Below, piece after piece: positions 1-9,589 of a stretch of 64,000 nucleotides of DNA (position 1 is its first letter; each line of letters begins with the position of its first letter). Position numbers and translations under genes: made by a program. Under the pieces are notes generated by a model, which did not search any database, was not told the origin of the DNA, and saw nothing but the letters and a program-made list of their open reading frames with translations. The stretch covers positions 620,001-684,000 of the forward strand of contig NZ_CP136624.1 in the NCBI RefSeq assembly GCF_032917945.1, given 5' to 3'. Source of the DNA: Bradyrhizobium sp. sBnM-33. Its GTDB lineage: Bacteria; Pseudomonadota; Alphaproteobacteria; Rhizobiales; Xanthobacteraceae.

Positions 1-171
1 GGCGTGTTCGACGGCCAGATGGACGTGTTCTCGACCAGCGCGCGCGTGCTCGATGACGGCGTGATCGATCCCCGCGATACCCGCAGCGTACTTTCCGAGG
101 TGCTGGCGATCTGCCGCGAGGCCGAAGCCCGCACGCCGCAGCGCATGCAATTCTCGGTCGCCCGGCCATGA
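1..171 (+). CDS. Acyl-CoA carboxylase, carboxyltransferase (beta) subunit, C-terminal end only
   Basis: Open from the first base to a TGA at 169-171, giving the last 56 residues of a protein that starts outside the window. It contains DDGVIDPRDTR, the typical C-terminal motif of biotin-dependent carboxyltransferase beta subunits of the methylcrotonyl-/geranyl-/propionyl-CoA carboxylase type. That subunit moves the carboxyl group from carboxybiotin to the acyl-CoA. The stop overlaps the ATG of the biotin carboxylase subunit as ATGA, so the two are translationally coupled and form one enzyme. The substrate cannot be told from this fragment. Confidence 0.85.
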   Translation, partial: GVFDGQMDVFSTSARVLDDGVIDPRDTRSVLSEVLAICREAEARTPQRMQFSVARP

Positions 172-2141
172 GCGGGATCGAGATGAAGCGAACGCCATTC
201 TTCAAGATCCTCATCGCCAACCGCGGCGAGATCGCGCTGCGGATCATGCGCACCGCGCGCCGCCTGGGCTATGGCGTGGTTGCCGTCTATTCCGATGCCG
301 ATCGTGATTCGCTGCACGTGCGCGAGGCGGACCAGGCCGTGCGCATCGGCGAGGCGCTGCCGGCGCAATCCTACCTGCGGATAGATGCGATCATCGCCGC
401 CGCCAAAGCCAGCGGGGCCGGCGCGGTGCATCCGGGCTACGGCTTCCTCGCCGAAAACGAGGATTTTGCGCAGGCCTGCCGCGATGCCGGACTGGTCTTC
501 ATCGGGCCGTCGCCGGAGGCGATCCGGGCGATGGGTAACAAGGCCGGCGCCAAGGACATCATGCGGGAGGCTGGCGTGCCTGTCGTGCCCGGCTATCAGG
601 GCACGGACCAGAGCGACGCAGTGATGCTGGCAGAGGCCAGGAAGATCGGTTTCCCCGTGATGATCAAGGCGGTTGCGGGCGGTGGCGGTCGCGGCATGCG
701 TCTTGTCGAAGACGCCGCGGCATTTCCGGATGCGCTGCGCAGCGCAAGGTCAGAGGCGCAAGGCGCGTTCAGTGATCCCACGGTGATCCTGGAGCGCGCC
801 ATCATCGATCCCCGCCACATCGAAATCCAGGTGTTCGGCGATCGCTACGGCAATGCCATTCATCTCGGCGAGCGCGATTGCTCGGTGCAACGCCGACACC
901 AGAAGCTGATCGAGGAGGCGCCGTCGCCGAAGGTGACGCCGGAATTGCGGGCGCGCATGGGCGCCGTCGCGGTCGCTGCCGTCAAATCGATCGGTTATGA
1001 GGGCGCGGGTACGCTGGAGTTCCTGCTCGATCCGTCCGGCGAGTTCTATTTCATGGAAATGAACACGCGCCTGCAGGTCGAGCATCCCGTCACCGAAGCG
1101 ATTACCGGGCTCGATCTGGTCGAACTGCAGTTGCGCATTGCCGCCGGCCAGCCGCTCGGGCTCAAGCAGGAAGACGTCAGATTCTCCGGCCACGCCATCG
1201 AGGTGCGGCTGTGCTCGGAGGACGCGGATCATGACTTCATGCCGCAATCGGGCCGAATGGCGCTGTGGCAGATGCCCGACGGCATCCGCGTCGAGCACGC
1301 GCTGCGATCGGGCTCGGAGATTCCGCCGTTCTACGATTCGATGGTCGCCAAGATCATCAGCCACGGTGCCGACCGCAACGAGGCCCGCGGCCGGTTGATC
1401 TGTGGGCTGGAGCAACTGGCAGCGTTTGGGGTGACTACCAATCAGGAGTTTCTGATCTCCTGCCTGCGCCATCCTGCCTTTGCGAAGGGCGAAGCGACCA
1501 CGGCCTTCATCGGCAATCACCGCGACGAACTGCTGGCGTCGCGTGCGAACGACGAGACGGGCGCTACGTTGGCGGCATTGTTGCTTTACGTCACCAACTC
1601 GCATGCGCCGCCCTGGCGCAGCGGACGCAGTCTGGCGACGACGTTCCCGCTGACGATGCGGATCGACCTTGGCCACGCGTTCGAGGTTGATATCGTTCGG
1701 AACCGCGACGGAAGTTATGTCGCCGGCCTCGATGGCAACGAGCGGCGTTTCGAGATCGACGAGCTTGGCGCCGACACGATCCGCTTTCGCACCGATGGCT
1801 TGATGGAGTCAGCGAGATTTCTGCGCGACGGCGGTCGTCTGTACATCCTGCATCGCGGAGCCTCGATTGCCGCCCGCGATCTGACGCTGGCCGCACCGGC
1901 CTCCACTGCGGCGGCGGACGGCGACGGCAAGGTGCGCGCGACAATGAACGGCCGCGTGGTCGCCGTGCTGGTCACGCCCGGCGAGCAGGTTGCGGTCGGC
2001 CAGCCCGTGATGACGCTGGAGGCAATGAAGATGGAGCACGTGCATACGGCTGGTGTTTCGGGCACGGTGTCGGCGATCGATGTGGCCGAGGGCGAGCAGG
2101 TGACGACGGGGCGGATCGTCGTGGAGATTGCAGCGGGCTGA
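168..2141 (+). CDS. Acyl-CoA carboxylase, biotin carboxylase/biotin carrier (alpha) subunit
   Basis: 657 aa, usual length for alpha subunits of methylcrotonyl-, propionyl- or geranyl-CoA carboxylases. It makes carboxybiotin from bicarbonate and ATP. The N-terminal biotin carboxylase domain opens with KILIANRGEIALRI. The ATP-grasp glycine loop GGGGRGMR lies near residue 171, and the catalytic segment FMEMNTRLQVEHPVTE lies near residue 300. The C-terminal biotinyl domain has EAMKMEH, with the biotinylated lysine at about 621. The start ATG overlaps the stop of the beta subunit. A second in-frame ATG lies 15 bases downstream. The substrate is not resolved; catabolism of leucine, odd-chain or isoprenoid acyl-CoA would all fit. 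Confidence 0.93.
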   Translation: MSGIEMKRTPFFKILIANRGEIALRIMRTARRLGYGVVAVYSDADRDSLHVREADQAVRIGEALPAQSYLRIDAIIAAAKASGAGAVHPGYGFLAENEDFAQACRDAGLVFIGPSPEAIRAMGNKAGAKDIMREAGVPVVPGYQGTDQSDAVMLAEARKIGFPVMIKAVAGGGGRGMRLVEDAAAFPDALRSARSEAQGAFSDPTVILERAIIDPRHIEIQVFGDRYGNAIHLGERDCSVQRRHQKLIEEAPSPKVTPELRARMGAVAVAAVKSIGYEGAGTLEFLLDPSGEFYFMEMNTRLQVEHPVTEAITGLDLVELQLRIAAGQPLGLKQEDVRFSGHAIEVRLCSEDADHDFMPQSGRMALWQMPDGIRVEHALRSGSEIPPFYDSMVAKIISHGADRNEARGRLICGLEQLAAFGVTTNQEFLISCLRHPAFAKGEATTAFIGNHRDELLASRANDETGATLAALLLYVTNSHAPPWRSGRSLATTFPLTMRIDLGHAFEVDIVRNRDGSYVAGLDGNERRFEIDELGADTIRFRTDGLMESARFLRDGGRLYILHRGASIAARDLTLAAPASTAAADGDGKVRATMNGRVVAVLVTPGEQVAVGQPVMTLEAMKMEHVHTAGVSGTVSAIDVAEGEQVTTGRIVVEIAAG

Positions 2142-2143
2142 CT

Positions 2144-2236
2144 GCGTAGGGTGGGCAAAGGAGCGTAGCGACGTGCCCACCATCCTTGCCGTGCGTGAAA
2201 TGGTGGGCACGCTTTCGCTTTGCCCACCTTACGAAG
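2144..2236. repeat. Extragenic palindromic repeat, 'gtagggtgggcaaag' family, copy 1
   Basis: Inverted repeat. GTAGGGTGGGCAAAG at the left pairs with CTTTGCCCACCTTAC at the right, with inner arms GTGCCCACCAT and ATGGTGGGCAC. It fills the gap between the convergent carboxylase and ABC ATPase genes and could act as a bidirectional terminator. A related copy lies at 28566-28668. Confidence 0.8.
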
Positions 2237-2243
2237 CTACGGA

Positions 2244-3236
2244 TTACTCCGGCCGCCCCGTGCCGTCATTCAGCCAGCACGCTACCTGATGTCCTTCGCC
2301 GGCTTCCACCAGCGCCGGCCGCTCCACCTTGCAGCGATCCATGACATAGCGGCAGCGGGTGTGGAAGGCGCAGCCCGAGGGTGGGTTGATCGGGCTCGGG
2401 ACGTCGCCGTCGACCATGGGCGCAAGACGCTTTGCTTTGGGATCAGCGACCGGGACCGACGCCAGCAGCGCTTGCGTATACGGATGCCGCGGGTTGGCGA
2501 ACAATTCCGACTTATCCGCGATCTCGACAATGCGCCCGAGATACATCACGGCGACGCGGTGGCTGATATGGGCGACGACGGCGAGGTCGTGGGCGATGAA
2601 CAGGTAGGAAAAATGGTTCTTGCGCTGCAGGTCGATCAACAGGTTGATCACCTGCGCCTGGATCGAGACGTCGAGCGCCGATACCGGCTCGTCGCACACG
2701 ATCAGGCTCGGTCCGAGCGACAGCGCGCGGGCAATGCAGATGCGCTGCCGCTGGCCGCCGGAGAATTGGTGCGGGTAGTTCTTCATCTGATCAGGCCGCA
2801 ATCCCACCTGCGCGAACAGTTCCGCGACGCGTTCCTGCTGCGCACGCCCTGTGGCGAGGCCATGCACGGCGAGCGGCTCGCCGACGATATCGCCCGCGGT
2901 CATGCGCGGATTGAGCGAGGCGAACGGATCCTGGAACACGATCTGCATCGAGCGCCGGTGCGGGCGCATCTCGGCCTTGCTGAGCCCGGTGATGTCGGTG
3001 CCGTTCAGCTTGATGGCGCCGCTGGACGGCTCCACCAGCCGCAGCACGCTGCGCGCCACCGTCGATTTGCCGCAGCCGGATTCGCCGACCAGCCCGAGCG
3101 TCTCGCCTTTGGCGACCGAGAAGCTGACGCCGTCAACCGCATGCACGGTGCCGATGCGGCGGCGCAGGACGCCGCCGCGCACCGCGTAATGCTTGACGAG
3201 ATCGGTGACTTCCAGCAGCGGGCGTTGGTCGCTCAT
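2244..3236 (-). CDS. Peptide/nickel-type ABC transporter ATP-binding protein (DppF/OppF-like)
   Basis: 330 aa from ATG 3236, whose ATGA overlaps the stop of the preceding ATPase gene. An in-frame extension up to 3323 is open but lies inside that gene. Walker A is GESGCGKST, the signature motif is [15 protein letters not shown], and Walker B is [12 protein letters not shown]. The C-terminal oligopeptide-transporter extension has cysteines in [13 protein letters not shown]. It energises import at the inner face of the membrane as the second ATPase of a five-gene importer. It is the last gene of the operon, and a palindromic repeat follows. Confidence 0.93.
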   Translation of the reverse strand: MSDQRPLLEVTDLVKHYAVRGGVLRRRIGTVHAVDGVSFSVAKGETLGLVGESGCGKSTVARSVLRLVEPSSGAIKLNGTDITGLSKAEMRPHRRSMQIVFQDPFASLNPRMTAGDIVGEPLAVHGLATGRAQQERVAELFAQVGLRPDQMKNYPHQFSGGQRQRICIARALSLGPSLIVCDEPVSALDVSIQAQVINLLIDLQRKNHFSYLFIAHDLAVVAHISHRVAVMYLGRIVEIADKSELFANPRHPYTQALLASVPVADPKAKRLAPMVDGDVPSPINPPSGCAFHTRCRYVMDRCKVERPALVEAGEGHQVACWLNDGTGRPE

Positions 3237-4246
3237 GGCGCGCCTACCAATTCGGTTGCGCGCCAGCACGCCGCGAGATGATTGGCATCGACTTGCTGCA
3301 GCGGCGGATATTCGGCGCGGCATCGGTCCACGGCCAGGCGGCAGCGCGGCGCAAAGGCGCAGCCCGGCGGCAGGTTCGTCAGCGACGGCACCATGCCGGG
3401 AATCTCATTGAGCCGCGCATCGGTCTTGGCGCCGAACGAAATCACCGCCGGCATCGAGGCCATCAGCCCTCGCGTGTAGGGATGCTTTGGATTTTCGAAC
3501 AGGTCCTCTACCGTCGCTTCCTCGACCTTCTTGCCGGCATACATCACGATGACGCGTTGCGCGGTTTGCGCGACGACGCCGAGATCATGCGTGATCAGGA
3601 TCAAGCCGGTGCCGAGCCTCTTTTGTAGATCGACGATCAGCGCCAGAATCTGCGCCTGGATCGTCACGTCGAGCGCGGTGGTCGGCTCGTCCGCGATCAG
3701 CAGCGCCGGCCGGCAAGCCAATGCCATCGCGATCATCGCGCGCTGCCGCATGCCGCCGGAGAGCTGGTGCGGATACTCCTGCGCACGGCGTTCCGGCTCG
3801 GGGATGCGGACCAGGCGCAGCATCTCAACCGCCTTGGCCCAGGCCTCCTTCGCGGTCACTTCCTGGTGCAGGCGGAGCACCTCGGTGATCTGGTCGCCGA
3901 TTCGCATTACCGGATTGAGTGAGGTCATCGGCTCCTGAAAGATCATCGAGATCCGATTGCCGCGGATGTCGCGCATCTTGACCTCAGAGAGGCCGAGCAG
4001 ATCGGTGCCTTCCAGCGTCACCGAGCCGCCGACCACCCGGCCCGGCGGGTCCGGCACCAGCCGCATCACCGACAGCGCGGTCACGCTCTTGCCGCAGCCG
4101 GACTCGCCGACGATTGCCAGCGTCTCGCCGCGGCGCACGGTGAACGATACGTCGTCGACCGCGCGGAACAGCCCGGAATTGGTGAAGAACACCGTCTGCA
4201 GGTTCTTCACGTCGAGAATAGTGTCGTCCTTGCGCGCCTCGCTCAT
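3233..4246 (-). CDS. Peptide/nickel-type ABC transporter ATP-binding protein (DppD/OppD-like)
   Basis: 337 aa. Walker A is GESGCGKSV, the signature is [15 protein letters not shown], and Walker B is [12 protein letters not shown]. The H-loop is in [10 protein letters not shown]. The C-terminal oligo/dipeptide domain carries [10 protein letters not shown]. It pairs with the next gene as the nucleotide-binding heterodimer. The start overlaps the stop of the permease gene by one base, and the end overlaps the next ATPase start by four. Confidence 0.93.
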   Translation of the reverse strand: MSEARKDDTILDVKNLQTVFFTNSGLFRAVDDVSFTVRRGETLAIVGESGCGKSVTALSVMRLVPDPPGRVVGGSVTLEGTDLLGLSEVKMRDIRGNRISMIFQEPMTSLNPVMRIGDQITEVLRLHQEVTAKEAWAKAVEMLRLVRIPEPERRAQEYPHQLSGGMRQRAMIAMALACRPALLIADEPTTALDVTIQAQILALIVDLQKRLGTGLILITHDLGVVAQTAQRVIVMYAGKKVEEATVEDLFENPKHPYTRGLMASMPAVISFGAKTDARLNEIPGMVPSLTNLPPGCAFAPRCRLAVDRCRAEYPPLQQVDANHLAACWRATELVGAP

Positions 4247-5154
4247 CAGCCGCGCTGCCTCGGATCGAGGATGTCACGGAGCGCGTCGCCGAACAGATTG
4301 GTGCCGAATACGGCAAGGGAGATGGCGACGCCCGGGAAAATCACCAGCCAGGGCGCAGTGCGAACATATTCGGCCGCAGACTCCGACAGCATGCGTCCCC
4401 AGGACGGATAAGGCTCGGGGATGCCGAGCCCGAGGAACGACAGCGAGGCTTCGGTGAGGATGGTGGAACCGAGTTGCGCGGTCGCGAGCACGATCAAAGG
4501 CGCGAGCGTGTTCGGCAGCACGTGGCGGAGCGCAATACGGGTCTCGCTCATGCCGATCGATTTTGCGGCCTCGACGAAGGGCTGCTCGCGCAGCGCCAGC
4601 GTATTGGCGCGGATCACGCGGGCGACCGTCGGGATCAACGGGATCGCAATCGCGATGATCACGTTCGGCAGCGAGGGGCCGAGCGCCGCGGTCATCACCA
4701 GCGCTAGCACCAGCAAGGGCAGCGCCTGCAGGATATCGGTGACGCGCTGGAACAGCAGATCGACCCAGCCGGACAGATAGCCCGATACGAGGCCGACGAT
4801 GACGCCGATCGTCGATCCCAGCGCGGTGGCGCCGATGCCGACGGCGAGCGAGATGCGCGCGCCGTGAATGATCCTGCTCCAGACGTCACGACCGAATGAA
4901 TCGGTGCCCATCCAGTGCGCCGCGCTCGGCGCCGCCAGCCGCTGCGCGGAATCGACGCTGAGTGGGTCATAGCGGGCGATCAGGTCGGCCGAGATCGCCA
5001 TCCAGACGAACATCACCATGATGACAAGGCCGATCGTGCCGAGCAGATAACGTTGCGCCAGGAACACCAGCCGGCGCCAGCCATGCGTAGAATGGGCGCC
5101 GGCCCGCCTCAACTCGCTTTCGAAGTTAATCGTGGTCACGCGGCTAATCCCCAT
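4246..5154 (-). CDS. Peptide-type ABC transporter permease (DppC/OppC-like)
   Basis: 302 aa inner-membrane protein. The N-terminal membrane segment around residues 35-55 is followed by the OppC-type loop [20 protein letters not shown]. The binding-protein-dependent transport domain has the EAA-like loop [20 protein letters not shown] that contacts the ATPase. It overlaps the upstream permease gene by 11 bases, consistent with coupled translation in the importer operon. Confidence 0.93.
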   Translation of the reverse strand: MGISRVTTINFESELRRAGAHSTHGWRRLVFLAQRYLLGTIGLVIMVMFVWMAISADLIARYDPLSVDSAQRLAAPSAAHWMGTDSFGRDVWSRIIHGARISLAVGIGATALGSTIGVIVGLVSGYLSGWVDLLFQRVTDILQALPLLVLALVMTAALGPSLPNVIIAIAIPLIPTVARVIRANTLALREQPFVEAAKSIGMSETRIALRHVLPNTLAPLIVLATAQLGSTILTEASLSFLGLGIPEPYPSWGRMLSESAAEYVRTAPWLVIFPGVAISLAVFGTNLFGDALRDILDPRQRG

Positions 5155-6091
5155 ACCGGATGCGCGGATCGATCGCGGCGTAAAGCATGTCGACGGTGAA
5201 GTTCGCGACCACTACGACCACGGCGATCAGCATCACGAGATTCTGCACGATCGGATAATCGCGCCAGCGGAGCGCCTCGACTAGGAAGCGGGCTACGCCT
5301 GGAATATTGAACACGGTTTCGGTGACGATCAGCCCGCCGATCAGGAACGCCGCCTCGATGCCGATCACGGTGATAACAGGGAGAATCGCGTTCTTCAGCG
5401 CGTGGCGATAATTGACCGAAGCCTCGGACGCGCCCTTGGCGCGCGCGGTCCGGATGTAATCCTGCCGCAGAATTTCCAGCATCGAGGAGCGCGTGATGCG
5501 CATGGTCAGCGCGGCGCTGCGAAAACCGACCGCCATCGCCGGCACGGCATAGATCGCGAACGCCTCCGTCCAGGTTGCCGGGTTCGGGTTGTAGATCGGC
5601 ATGTGGCCGAACAGCGAAACCGAGGCCATCAGGATAAGCAGCCCGAGCCAGAAGGAAGGCAGCGACAGGCCGCTCAGGCTGACGACACGAAGGGTGTAAT
5701 CCAGCCGCGAGCCCTGGTGGACTGCGCTGAGAACGCCTAAGGGAATGCCGATCGAGGCGGAGAACAACAGCGCCAGCGCCGCGAGCTTGGCGGTGATCGG
5801 AATGCGCGGCAGGATCTCCTGCAGCGCCGGCTTCTCGGACACATACGAGTAGCCGAGATCGCCGTGCAGCAGACCGCCGATCCAGTTCAGATATTGCTGG
5901 TAGATCGGCAGGTTGAGGCCGAGTTCCTTTTCCAGGTTGGCCTTGTCGGTGGGATCGACGAAGCCGGCGGCGTCGAACAGGATATCGACGATGTTGCCGG
6001 GGACGACCCGCAGCAACACGAAGATGATGATCGATATCCCGATCAGGGTCACGAGCATCAAGGCGAGGCGTCGCACGATATAAGCAAACAC
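5144..6091 (-). CDS. Peptide-type ABC transporter permease (DppB/OppB-like)
   Basis: 315 aa. It begins with the characteristic N-terminal segment MFAYIVRRLALMLVTLIGIS, followed by a long periplasmic loop. Four or five further membrane helices and the EAA-type loop RTARAKGASEASVNYRHALK follow. It is the first permease of the operon, 42 bases after the substrate-binding protein gene, and forms the membrane channel with the next gene product. Confidence 0.93.
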   Translation of the reverse strand: MFAYIVRRLALMLVTLIGISIIIFVLLRVVPGNIVDILFDAAGFVDPTDKANLEKELGLNLPIYQQYLNWIGGLLHGDLGYSYVSEKPALQEILPRIPITAKLAALALLFSASIGIPLGVLSAVHQGSRLDYTLRVVSLSGLSLPSFWLGLLILMASVSLFGHMPIYNPNPATWTEAFAIYAVPAMAVGFRSAALTMRITRSSMLEILRQDYIRTARAKGASEASVNYRHALKNAILPVITVIGIEAAFLIGGLIVTETVFNIPGVARFLVEALRWRDYPIVQNLVMLIAVVVVVANFTVDMLYAAIDPRIRYGD

Positions 6092-6133
6092 CCGGCTACT
6101 CTCCCTGACCCATCGGCTTCTCTCGGCCGGACG

Positions 6134-7729
6134 TTACTTGTCCATCCAGACGTCTTCGTAACGGTAGCCGTTGTAGGAGCTGTTCACCATGATGGTGATG
6201 CCCTTGACATAAGGCTGCCAGCACGAGCCCTGGCGGGCGTGCAAGATGATCGGCCGCGCCACGTCTTCCTGCAGCTTCTTGTCGATCTCCCAGACCAACT
6301 TCTTGCGCTTGGCGACATCCTTCTCCATCGACTGCTCGTCGAACAGCTTCTCGATTTCCCTGTTGCAGTAGTTGGTATAGTTGCGCTCCGAGCCGCAAGA
6401 ATAGTTTTCGTAGAATGACTGGTCGGGATCGTCGACCGCATTGCCGGTGAGGTTGAGGCCGAGCGAGTAATCCTTGCGGGCGACCTTCGGGAACCATTGT
6501 GCGGTATCAACGACGTCGAGATCGCCGTCGATATAGATGCTCTTCATCTGGTCGATCAGGATGACGGCGGGATCGCGGTAGATCGGGATGTTGCGCGTGG
6601 CGACCTTGACGGCGAGGCGCTTGTCCGGTCCATAGCCCGCCTTCTGCATCAGCTTGCGCGCCTCTTCCCGATTGGCGTTGACGTCGGAACCGTAACCCGG
6701 AATCGATTCCAGCATTTCCTTCGGCATCGCCCACAAGCCGCCCGGTGCGGGGAGCATGGTGCCGCCGATGTCGGCCTGTCCCTCGTACAGTATGGAGACG
6801 AAGGCCTTGCGGTCGAGCACCAGTGCCAGCGCGCGGCGAATGTCGATGTTGTCGAACGGCGGGGCGGACGAGTTGACGATGATGTTGGTCGAGACGTTGA
6901 CCGGCTCGACCACGCACACTGCGTTCGGTGCCTGCGACTTGACCTCCTTCAAGAGCGGGATTGACACTTCGGTCGGGAAAGTCATGTCGAATTTCCCGGA
7001 GACAAATCCGAGAATGGCCGTCGAACGGTTCGTGATGATGGTGAACTCGATGCCGTCGAGGTGCGGCAGGCCCTTCTTGAAGTAGTCGGGATTCTTCGTG
7101 AGCTTGATCGATTCGTTGGCCTTGAACTCGACGAATTTGAACGGGCCGGTGCCGACCGGCTTGGTACGCATGTCGGCCGGGGAGACGTGGCAGGGGTAAA
7201 CCGGGGTGTAGCCGGAGGCGAGTAACGACAACAACGCTGGCTGCGGCCTCTTCAGGCTGAACGATGCCTCGAAATCGCCGTTTGTCGTCACGTCCTCGAC
7301 CTGGTTGTACCAGGACTTTCGCGGATTCTGGCGAAACTTCTGTTGCGACTTGCCCATCAGCATGTCGAAGGTGCACTTGACGTCGGCTGAGGTGAACGGC
7401 TTGCCGTCATGCCATTTGACGCCCTGCCTCAATTTGAAAGTGAGTTTCTTGCCGTCGTTGCTCCAGGCCCAGCTCTCCGCCAGATCCGGGACGATGGAAT
7501 CTGCGCTGTTCTGCGCGACGTCTTGCTTGAACATGACGAGGTTGTTGAAGACCGGCATGAAGGGAACGTTGATCGAGAAGGTCGCGCCTTCGTGGATCGA
7601 GGCGCTGCCGGGGCTGTCGCGATGATAGACCCTGAGGATGCCGCCCTGTTTCGGCTCGCCGGCTGATGCAACATCATAAGCCGGCAGCAACAATAACGCT
7701 GCGGCGGCAAGCGCATGAACGCTCCGCAT
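6134..7729 (-). CDS. Peptide-type ABC transporter substrate-binding protein (SBP family 5)
   Basis: 531 aa. The ATG at 7729 is preceded by GGGAGGGGATC, a strong ribosome binding site. The longer open frame to 8317 has no coding character. A signal peptide (MRSVHALAAAALLLLPAYDVASA) is followed by the family-5 lobe, with TFKLRQGVKWHDGKPFTSADV and LTKNPDYFKKGLPHLDGIEF. It is the periplasmic ligand binder of the importer and first gene of the operon. The ligand (di- or oligopeptide, or another small solute) cannot be read from sequence. Confidence 0.92.
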   Translation of the reverse strand: MRSVHALAAAALLLLPAYDVASAGEPKQGGILRVYHRDSPGSASIHEGATFSINVPFMPVFNNLVMFKQDVAQNSADSIVPDLAESWAWSNDGKKLTFKLRQGVKWHDGKPFTSADVKCTFDMLMGKSQQKFRQNPRKSWYNQVEDVTTNGDFEASFSLKRPQPALLSLLASGYTPVYPCHVSPADMRTKPVGTGPFKFVEFKANESIKLTKNPDYFKKGLPHLDGIEFTIITNRSTAILGFVSGKFDMTFPTEVSIPLLKEVKSQAPNAVCVVEPVNVSTNIIVNSSAPPFDNIDIRRALALVLDRKAFVSILYEGQADIGGTMLPAPGGLWAMPKEMLESIPGYGSDVNANREEARKLMQKAGYGPDKRLAVKVATRNIPIYRDPAVILIDQMKSIYIDGDLDVVDTAQWFPKVARKDYSLGLNLTGNAVDDPDQSFYENYSCGSERNYTNYCNREIEKLFDEQSMEKDVAKRKKLVWEIDKKLQEDVARPIILHARQGSCWQPYVKGITIMVNSSYNGYRYEDVWMDK

Positions 7730-8022
7730 GATCCCCTCCCACATTTGCTCGGTCTCGAAACGGCCGATTGCATCAGACGATAGCATGACCGCGCGTCCGG
7801 GCAACCGGCCAAGACGATGCACAGATCGGCAATTCGAACTAATCGAAATCCGCGCGGCGGAACATGCGCGCCAACGCAGCCGTTCGCTGCGAAAGCGGCA
7901 GATTCGCTGCAGCGTAGCCGTTATGTTGCGGCTCGCGCTGGAATGTCTTGCCGGATGATGCACCGCACCACCAGGTCTCGCGACCTCTGTGTTCGAGTTC
8001 GTCATCTCATATCGTCGCATGC

Positions 8023-9573
8023 TCACACGATCCGCGAGGTCTTGTTGCCCCAATAGCGATCGCGCAACAGGCGCTTGTAGAGCTTGCCGGTCGGCAGCCG
8101 CGGTAGTTCGGCCTCGAAGTCGATCGAGCGCGGCACTTTCTGGCGCGACAGCGACTGGCTGCAGAAGGCGATCAGTTCGTCGGCCAGTTCCTGTCCCGGC
8201 GAAACGCCCGGCATCGGCTGCACCACGGCCTTTACTTCCTCGCCGAGATCGGGATTCGGCACCCCGAACACCGCGGCGTCGGCGATCTTGGGGTGGGTGA
8301 TCAAGAGGTTCTCGCATTCCTGCGGGTAGATGTTGACGCCGCCCGAGATGATCATGAATGTGGCGCGATCGGTCAGGTAGAGAAATCCGTCATCGTCGAC
8401 ATAGCCGACGTCGCCGACCGTGCTCATGCTGCCGTCGGGCGAACGGGCCTCCTTGGTTTTGACGGGATCGTTGAAATATTCGAACGGCGTCGCGGTCTTG
8501 AACCACACCGTGCCTGGTGTGCCGACCGGGCAGGGTTGCATGTTCTCGTCGAGGATATGGAGGTCGCCTAGCAGCACGCGTCCGACGGTGCCGCGATGGG
8601 CCAGCCATTCCTCGGTGTTGCAGGCGGTGAAGCCGAGCCCTTCGGTGGCGCCGTAATATTCATGGATGATCGGTCCCCACCATTTGATGATGTCGTCCTT
8701 CACCGCAGCCGGGCATGGCGCGGCGGCATGGATCGCGATTTCCAGCGATGAGAGATCGTAACGCTTGCAGACATCCTCTGGCAGCTTCAGCATGCGCGAG
8801 AACATCGTGGGCACGAGTTGGGTGTGGGTGACGCCCCACCTTTGAACCAGCTCCAGATATTTTTCCGGATCAAAACTTTCCATGATGATGACGGTGCCGC
8901 CGGCGCGGATCGTCAGGTTGACGGCGGCCTTCGGCGCCGAATGGTAGAGCGGCGCGGGCGAAAGGTAGATCATGCCCTCGCGGTAGTGCCAGACGCCGTG
9001 CAGGAAATCGAAGATCGGCAGATTCTGGATTGGCGGCTGCTCCGGCAGCGGCCGCAAAATGCCCTTCGGCCGGCCGGTGGTGCCCGACGAATAGAGCATG
9101 GCGGTGCCGATGCATTCGTCTGATATCGGGGTTTTCGGCAAGGTTGATGTCGCCTGTTGCAGCCCGACGATGCGCTCGCTTTCGCCCTCTCCGTCGGCGA
9201 CGATGCACAGCTCGACTTTGGGGCATTCCATCAGCGCCTCGCGGGCGACGTCGAGCTTTGCCCTTGATGTGATGAGAATGCGCGACTGGCTGTTGGTGAG
9301 GATGTAAGCGAGCTCGCCCGCGGTCAGGTAGGAGTTGACGCAGGTATAGTATAGCCCGCTGCGTTCGCCGGCGCCGCAGGCCTCGAGGTAGCGGCTGTTG
9401 TTCTCCATGAAGATCGAATAGTGGTCGAGCCGCTTCAATCCGTATTTCCGGAACAGATGCGCCAGCCGGTTGGTGCGGACTTCTAGCTCCCGATAGGTGA
9501 CGGCCTCGCCAGTGGAAGCCATGATGAACGCGGGTTGAAGTGGACGAAGACGGGCATGTGTACCGGTGTACAT
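8023..9573 (-). CDS. Acyl-CoA synthetase (ANL superfamily AMP-forming ligase)
   Basis: 516 aa from ATG 9573, preceded by AGGGAGAC. The longer open frame to 9831 runs inside the neighbouring dehydrogenase. It activates a carboxylic acid with ATP to an acyl-adenylate and then the CoA thioester. The P-loop-like motif is LYSSGTTGRPKGI and the adenylate motif is YYGATEG. The hinge region reads TDRATFMIISGGVNIYPQE, and the C-terminal catalytic lysine is in LPTGKLYKRLL. It starts 16 bases after the dehydrogenase gene, so the two are co-transcribed. The substrate is not resolved. Confidence 0.9.
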   Translation of the reverse strand: MYTGTHARLRPLQPAFIMASTGEAVTYRELEVRTNRLAHLFRKYGLKRLDHYSIFMENNSRYLEACGAGERSGLYYTCVNSYLTAGELAYILTNSQSRILITSRAKLDVAREALMECPKVELCIVADGEGESERIVGLQQATSTLPKTPISDECIGTAMLYSSGTTGRPKGILRPLPEQPPIQNLPIFDFLHGVWHYREGMIYLSPAPLYHSAPKAAVNLTIRAGGTVIIMESFDPEKYLELVQRWGVTHTQLVPTMFSRMLKLPEDVCKRYDLSSLEIAIHAAAPCPAAVKDDIIKWWGPIIHEYYGATEGLGFTACNTEEWLAHRGTVGRVLLGDLHILDENMQPCPVGTPGTVWFKTATPFEYFNDPVKTKEARSPDGSMSTVGDVGYVDDDGFLYLTDRATFMIISGGVNIYPQECENLLITHPKIADAAVFGVPNPDLGEEVKAVVQPMPGVSPGQELADELIAFCSQSLSRQKVPRSIDFEAELPRLPTGKLYKRLLRDRYWGNKTSRIV

Positions 9574-9589
9574 GTTGGCTTTGGTCTCC

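Noticed and set aside
6134..8317. 727-aa version of the peptide-binding protein
   Set aside because: The first ~196 residues have no coding character. A strong ribosome site and signal peptide place the start at 7729.
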